From Bacteroidaceae bacterium (GTDB lineage: Bacteria; Bacteroidota; Bacteroidia; Bacteroidales; Bacteroidaceae): 15,904 bases of DNA. Below are positions 15,702 through 15,904 of this stretch, piece after piece. Below the pieces are notes generated by a model. That model worked only from the letters and a program-made list of their open reading frames with translations. It searched no databases and had not been told where the DNA came from. The translations under genes were made by a program, and so were the position numbers. How positions within the stretch are numbered: position 1 is the first letter of the stretch; every line of letters begins with the position of its first letter. The DNA is taken from assembly GCA_021443405.1 (NCBI GenBank), contig JABUUA010000016.1:18948-34851 (forward strand). Reading direction: 5' to 3'.

Positions 15702-15904
15702 TTAGAAACCAAGGTTGAGACTGCAAGTGAATGACTTGGCGCGAGGCGTCTTCGAGTGGTCGGTGGCAACACCGAAACCGCCGATGCTAACCTCGGGGTC
15801 AACACCCGTGTACTTGGTCAGGCAGAAGACGTTGTTGATGGTAGCCGACAGATAGAGTGAGCGGATACCGAACTTCTTCAGCTTCTTGGCGTCGCCGACT
15901 GCGT
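15702..15904 (-). CDS. susC: SusC-family TonB-dependent transporter (first pair), C-terminal fragment
   Basis: Only the last 66 codons and the stop (TAA at 15704-15702) are inside the window; the gene continues past the right edge. The translation includes GIRSLYLSATINNVFCLTKY, then TGVDPEVS, then TPRAKSFTCSLNLGF at the very end. 'NvF.lTkYtGvDPEvs' and the terminal 'tPrsksft..lnlgF' are diagnostic for the last barrel strands of SusC/RagA transporters. It lies 19 bases before susD1 in the same direction, so it forms the first SusCD pair of the operon. Its N-terminus, including any STN or plug features, cannot be assessed. Confidence 0.93.
   Translation of the reverse strand, partial: AVGDAKKLKKFGIRSLYLSATINNVFCLTKYTGVDPEVSIGGFGVATDHSKTPRAKSFTCSLNLGF

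Noticed and set aside
15683..15805. Upstream extension of susD1 giving a 696-residue protein
   Set aside because: The extra 41 residues overlap the SusC coding end in another frame and would bury the lipoprotein signal peptide that begins at 15682.

Overview
The window looks like chromosomal DNA from a Bacteroidales bacterium, most likely a Prevotella-like member of the Prevotellaceae. Three things suggest this: SusC/SusD outer-membrane nutrient-uptake pairs, surface lipoproteins with Bacteroidetes-type signal peptides, and one promoter of the Bacteroidetes kind (TAnnTTTG with an upstream TTTG). GC content is moderate to high and codon use looks even throughout. I see no transposase, integrase, tRNA, rRNA or CRISPR array.

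Layout, left to right. (1) 1-2291, plus strand: the 3' three quarters of a LacZ-type GH2 beta-galactosidase that runs off the left edge, followed by a strong intrinsic terminator at 2320-2352. (2) 2292-2691: a 400-base gap between convergent genes. It holds the lacZ terminator, a probable minus-strand terminator (2421-2448) and three tandem 22-bp units (2454-2519), two of which contain a GTCTAGA-centred near-palindrome. (3) 2692-3807, minus strand: an unrecognised 371-residue protein with a helical N-terminal part and two consecutive OB/cold-shock-like segments. It has its own promoter at 3831-3862, which overlaps the terminator of the upstream operon. (4) 3914-15904, minus strand: one tightly packed operon. 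In transcription order it reads susC1 (only its last 66 codons are here), susD1, a two-FAS1-domain lipoprotein, a second two-FAS1-domain lipoprotein, susC2, susD2, terminator. Gaps between genes are 19, 12, 28, 8 and 45 bases.

How the genes probably work together: each SusC is a TonB-dependent outer-membrane channel and each SusD its surface lid that captures ligand. The two fasciclin (FAS1) lipoproteins sit between the two SusCD pairs, where many polysaccharide utilisation loci carry SusE/SusF-like or other surface glycan-binding proteins, so they are best read as accessory surface binding or adhesion proteins of the same uptake machine. The operon as seen contains no enzyme. The GH2 beta-galactosidase lies on the opposite strand, convergent, with an unrelated gene between, so a shared galactoside substrate is possible but not shown. 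The substrate, the operon promoter and the regulator are outside the window or unknown.
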